Origin: Botryllus schlosseri
Lineage: Eukaryota > Chordata > Ascidiacea > Stolidobranchia > Styelidae
Length of the DNA stretch: 21,640 bases
Reading direction: 5' to 3'
Assembly: GCA_000444245.1 (NCBI GenBank)
Contig: ATSW01010007.1
Span: 1 to 21,640 of the forward strand
Under the pieces are notes generated by a model. It saw nothing but the letters and a program-made list of their open reading frames with translations. It did no database searches and was not told where the DNA came from. The position numbers and the translations under genes are program-made. This document shows positions 19,445 through 21,640 of the stretch, piece by piece. Positions within the stretch are counted from its first letter, which is position 1. The number at the start of each line of letters is the position of its first letter.

Positions 19445-19932
19445 CAGTGGTTCCCAACCTTTCCGCCCACGTACCATTTCGCGGTTTATGCAGTGCTCCC
19501 GTACCACCTACATAAGTTACGCCATAAAGAAAAGTTAGAATCGCGTGCGTCTCACGAATGAAGGTATTTCCGGTACGTTAGGGCGATTCCAATAATTTTT
19601 TACTGCACCGAAAATCCTAATGGGAGGTCAAGAAATGTAACCTCATGCAAAAAAGTTCATCATCACTTATTTGGTGCACAAGTTTTTCGAAGATACCCCC
19701 TCCATCAGCTACGCCTGTTCATCTGATCTCGTGGCTGAGAATGGATAAATATTTGACAGTAATATCTGCCACTACTACTAATATTGGCGAAATTCATTCA
19801 TAAGGTTGTAAAAAATCACACCTGAACTAATGACTCCCTTCGGTCAAAAAAAAATCAGAATCTACTCGCGTACTACCTGGAAGACCTTCGCGTATCACTA
19901 GGGGTACGCGTACCACAGATTGGGAACCACTG
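19445..19932 (+). mobile_element. Non-autonomous hAT, 488 bp
   Basis: It begins CAGTGGTTCCCAACCT and ends ATTGGGAACCACTG, inverted repeats of the classic hAT type. It shares ATGCAGTGCTC, CGTACCAC and ACCTGGAAGACCTTCGCGTA with 11726-12124. TGATCT abuts both ends in an offset way, so the target-site duplication is not clear. Confidence 0.8.
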
Positions 19933-20254
19933 ATCTAACGCTACAATTTTGACATAAGGCAGCTAATGCGAATCCAAATTAGAGGAACTTGCATGGCCAC
20001 CTGTGAAACTTGACGATTTCTTATGCTCGATATGAGTGTTGGGCACTCACTAGCGATTTCAGAAAAGACAGTAACGAGAATCATTGCAAAATAATTGATT
20101 ATAAACCGAAATTTCGCAAATAAACGAGAACATATATTGCTGGATACAATATGAAAGATAATCATTCAATGCAAGAGAGAATGAAATACAGAAAATACAC
20201 GAAATTTGATAATAATATTCCATTATTTGTTACGATGCTTATTCTTTAAGTTTC

Positions 20255-20400
20255 TCATGTTTGGAACAATGCCGATTTCCGGAACGCGAAGGCTATTTCG
20301 GCGTGCGATTATTGTCCCAAACATAGTTCAATGTATATCTTCGGAATCAGTGCAACACTATAGCTTTCAGACCGGTTATAAATAATTTTTGCGTTCGGTC
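20255..20400 (+). repeat. Diverged copy of a dispersed repeat
   Basis: GGAACAATGCCGATTTCCGG and ATCTTCGGAATCAGTGCAAC align, with gaps, to 21305-21430. Third member of the family that also makes the inverted pair at 21015-21541. Confidence 0.5.
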
Positions 20401-20521
20401 GCCAGCTATAGGATTAGCAAATATGCTGATCTATGAGGAAGTAACCAAAATTTATCTATTTTACAACAAGGTTATCCCTCGACTTGATTGTATACACAAT
20501 CGGTTGCCCCGCTCTTGACTA

Positions 20522-20566
20522 GCTCCGTGGCGTAGTTAGTTAGGCGTTGGAATCCTGCAACCAACG
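20522..20566 (+). repeat. tRNA-derived SINE-like fragment
   Basis: TGGCGTAGTTAGTTAGG (20528-20544) matches a Pol III A box. It is followed by CGTTGG and CCAACG, which can form an anticodon-like stem around AATCCTGCAA. No good B box follows, so this is a relic and no working tRNA. Confidence 0.4.
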
Positions 20567-20761
20567 TGTTTTACTTAATACTTATTGTTTTGGAATCCAG
20601 TTAAGGTCGTGTTTCACAGTTTTGATAAGTGAAGCAGATATTTTCGGAAACGCCAGCCGGTTAATGCAAATGTCGTCCGCAAAAAGAGTCTCAACCTGAC
20701 TACACTGATCTCGCCTAATTGCCTGCAATAAATGAAGGCCAAGACGGGCATGTGATCACAA

Positions 20762-20862
20762 ATCATATAATGAGTTGAGTGTGTGTCGTTACCATCAGGG
20801 AGCCACTGAGAACGGTTCAGGAGACCCCCGGTGTTCCATGGAACACCGGTGAAGAACCACTG
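20762..20862 (-). mobile_element. hAT terminal end with a perfect palindrome
   Basis: On the minus strand it starts CAGTGGTTCTTCACCGGTG at 20862. Within it, 20828-20849 is a perfect 22-bp palindrome (CCGGTGTTCCA and its mirror). This layout is known at the ends of some hAT elements. The partner end was not found, and the inner limit at 20762 is arbitrary. Confidence 0.45.
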
Positions 20863-21014
20863 CTTTGGGGCATATCAACAACTTCTTGTGCCTTATTTCA
20901 AATTTCACGTAAACTTATTTTAATCTGGTGGGAAATCACTACTAAAATCATATAGTTTTAGTCGGTGCACTCGATTTTACGCGGCTATCAAAGTATCTAA
21001 TGTAGACATGGATT

Positions 21015-21541
21015 AGTAACGACATAATTTTCTGCTTTGTTCCGCTTCGATGAGGCTGCAACCGAGATTGATTCTCGACAGCGACTGCACAATTTCTGGC
21101 AACCCAAAAGCTATCATCCAGCGCGAGGAATTTGCTGGATCTGGTCTTGTTCGAAAGCTACTGTCGCACATATTCCGAAAACATAAATTAAAATATGATC
21201 AGGCACTAGAACTACCCTGAATTCCCCCTTCAAGTCTGAAATATCGGCATTGACTGAACAATCGTACAGCCGCAATGGGTCATTTCTTTGCGGTCATCCA
21301 AGTGTTTTGAACAATGCAGATTTCAGACGCTGAGAGTGATTTTTCTTCAGGTTCCGGAGGCCATATTTATATTGTCGGAATCAGCGCGATCGTAGCTTCC
21401 GATCAAAACCAGATTCAGTAAATTCTGCGCAATGGATGATAACTTTAGGAATGCCAGAAATGCTACAGTCGCTGACGCCAAATAATTCAGATTCCAGCCT
21501 CAGCGAAGCGGAAAAAAGCTGCAAAATCGTTCGTTGCCATT
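21015..21541. repeat. Long imperfect inverted repeat
   Basis: About 21015-21175 read on the minus strand aligns with 21387-21541 on the plus strand at roughly 70-75 per cent by eye. The best 150 bases show no gaps, and about 210 bases of spacer lie between the arms. It could be a long-armed non-autonomous transposon or two members of one repeat family in opposite orientation. Confidence 0.6.
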
Positions 21542-21571
21542 CCAGGTTAACATTCGAAAGTCAATAAGCAG

Positions 21572-21640
21572 CAGGGTTGCAACCAAGTCACATGGCTCCG
21601 AGTCACAAGTCAATATCACTTTTATAGTTTTGACTCGAGT
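21572..21640 (+). mobile_element. hAT-like GAGTCA-family element, left end (cut by window edge)
   Basis: CAGGGTTGCAACCAAGTCAC followed by GGCTCCGAGTCACAAGTC and TTTTGACTCGAGT matches the left end of the 3430-4001 copy closely. The element continues past the window. Confidence 0.8.

Noticed and set aside
20522-20566. A working tRNA gene
   Set aside because: The A box is good but there is no proper B box, T-arm or acceptor pairing.
1-21640. CRISPR arrays, bacterial operons, Shine-Dalgarno sites and Rho-independent terminators
   Set aside because: The window is eukaryotic, with spliced exons and animal transposons. The repeated words lack the regular unique spacers of CRISPR.

Overview
This is a transposon-rich stretch of animal genomic DNA. 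Its genes are split by GT-AG introns, it has no bacterial-type gene layout, and scattered N bases (for example near 8959, 9176, 9457, 9957, 10120 and 10688-10691) mark it as draft assembly. The mix of hAT DNA transposons, Penelope-like elements and an RNase H-bearing LINE suits a marine invertebrate such as a tunicate. That guess comes from general knowledge; nothing in the sequence proves it.

The main result is one multi-exon host gene on the minus strand, of which I can follow ten exons from 18128 down to 5350. Every one of the nine joins keeps the reading frame, using both phase 0 and split codons, and gives 435 uninterrupted residues. In order these make a SEA-like segment, a calcium-binding EGF domain, a second EGF domain, a short Ser/Thr-rich linker, a four-cysteine HormR-like domain and most of a GAIN domain. 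This is the extracellular part of an adhesion GPCR or a close relative. The signal peptide, the GPS cleavage site and the seven-helix region are not seen and should lie outside the window or in unread exons.

Most of the rest is mobile DNA, much of it inside the introns. The left edge (1-488) is the end of a minus-strand hAT element with a relic BED finger. Three copies of a hAT-like family built from the word GAGTCA lie at 776-1205, 3430-4001 and 21572 to the window end. A broken Penelope-like element lies at about 3340-5315 (minus), and tail copies lie at about 7100-7690 and 8740-8990 (plus). The 6.2 kb intron that splits the HormR domain (15996-9808) holds a 1520-bp hAT element with perfect target-site duplications (10739-12258) that carries a second hAT inside it. 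It also holds a 5'-truncated I-group LINE with an intact 501-codon frame (13325-14926) and a 580-bp hAT (14935-15514) at the LINE's 3' edge. Upstream of the gene (18134-21640) are a hAT transposase C-terminus, more non-autonomous hAT ends, a tRNA-derived SINE-like piece and a diverged repeat family with an inverted pair.

The most unusual observations are the in-phase adhesion-GPCR exon set, three copies of the octamer ACCTAGGA bounding the LINE and hAT insertions, and hammerhead-ribozyme-like cores in the Penelope tails.
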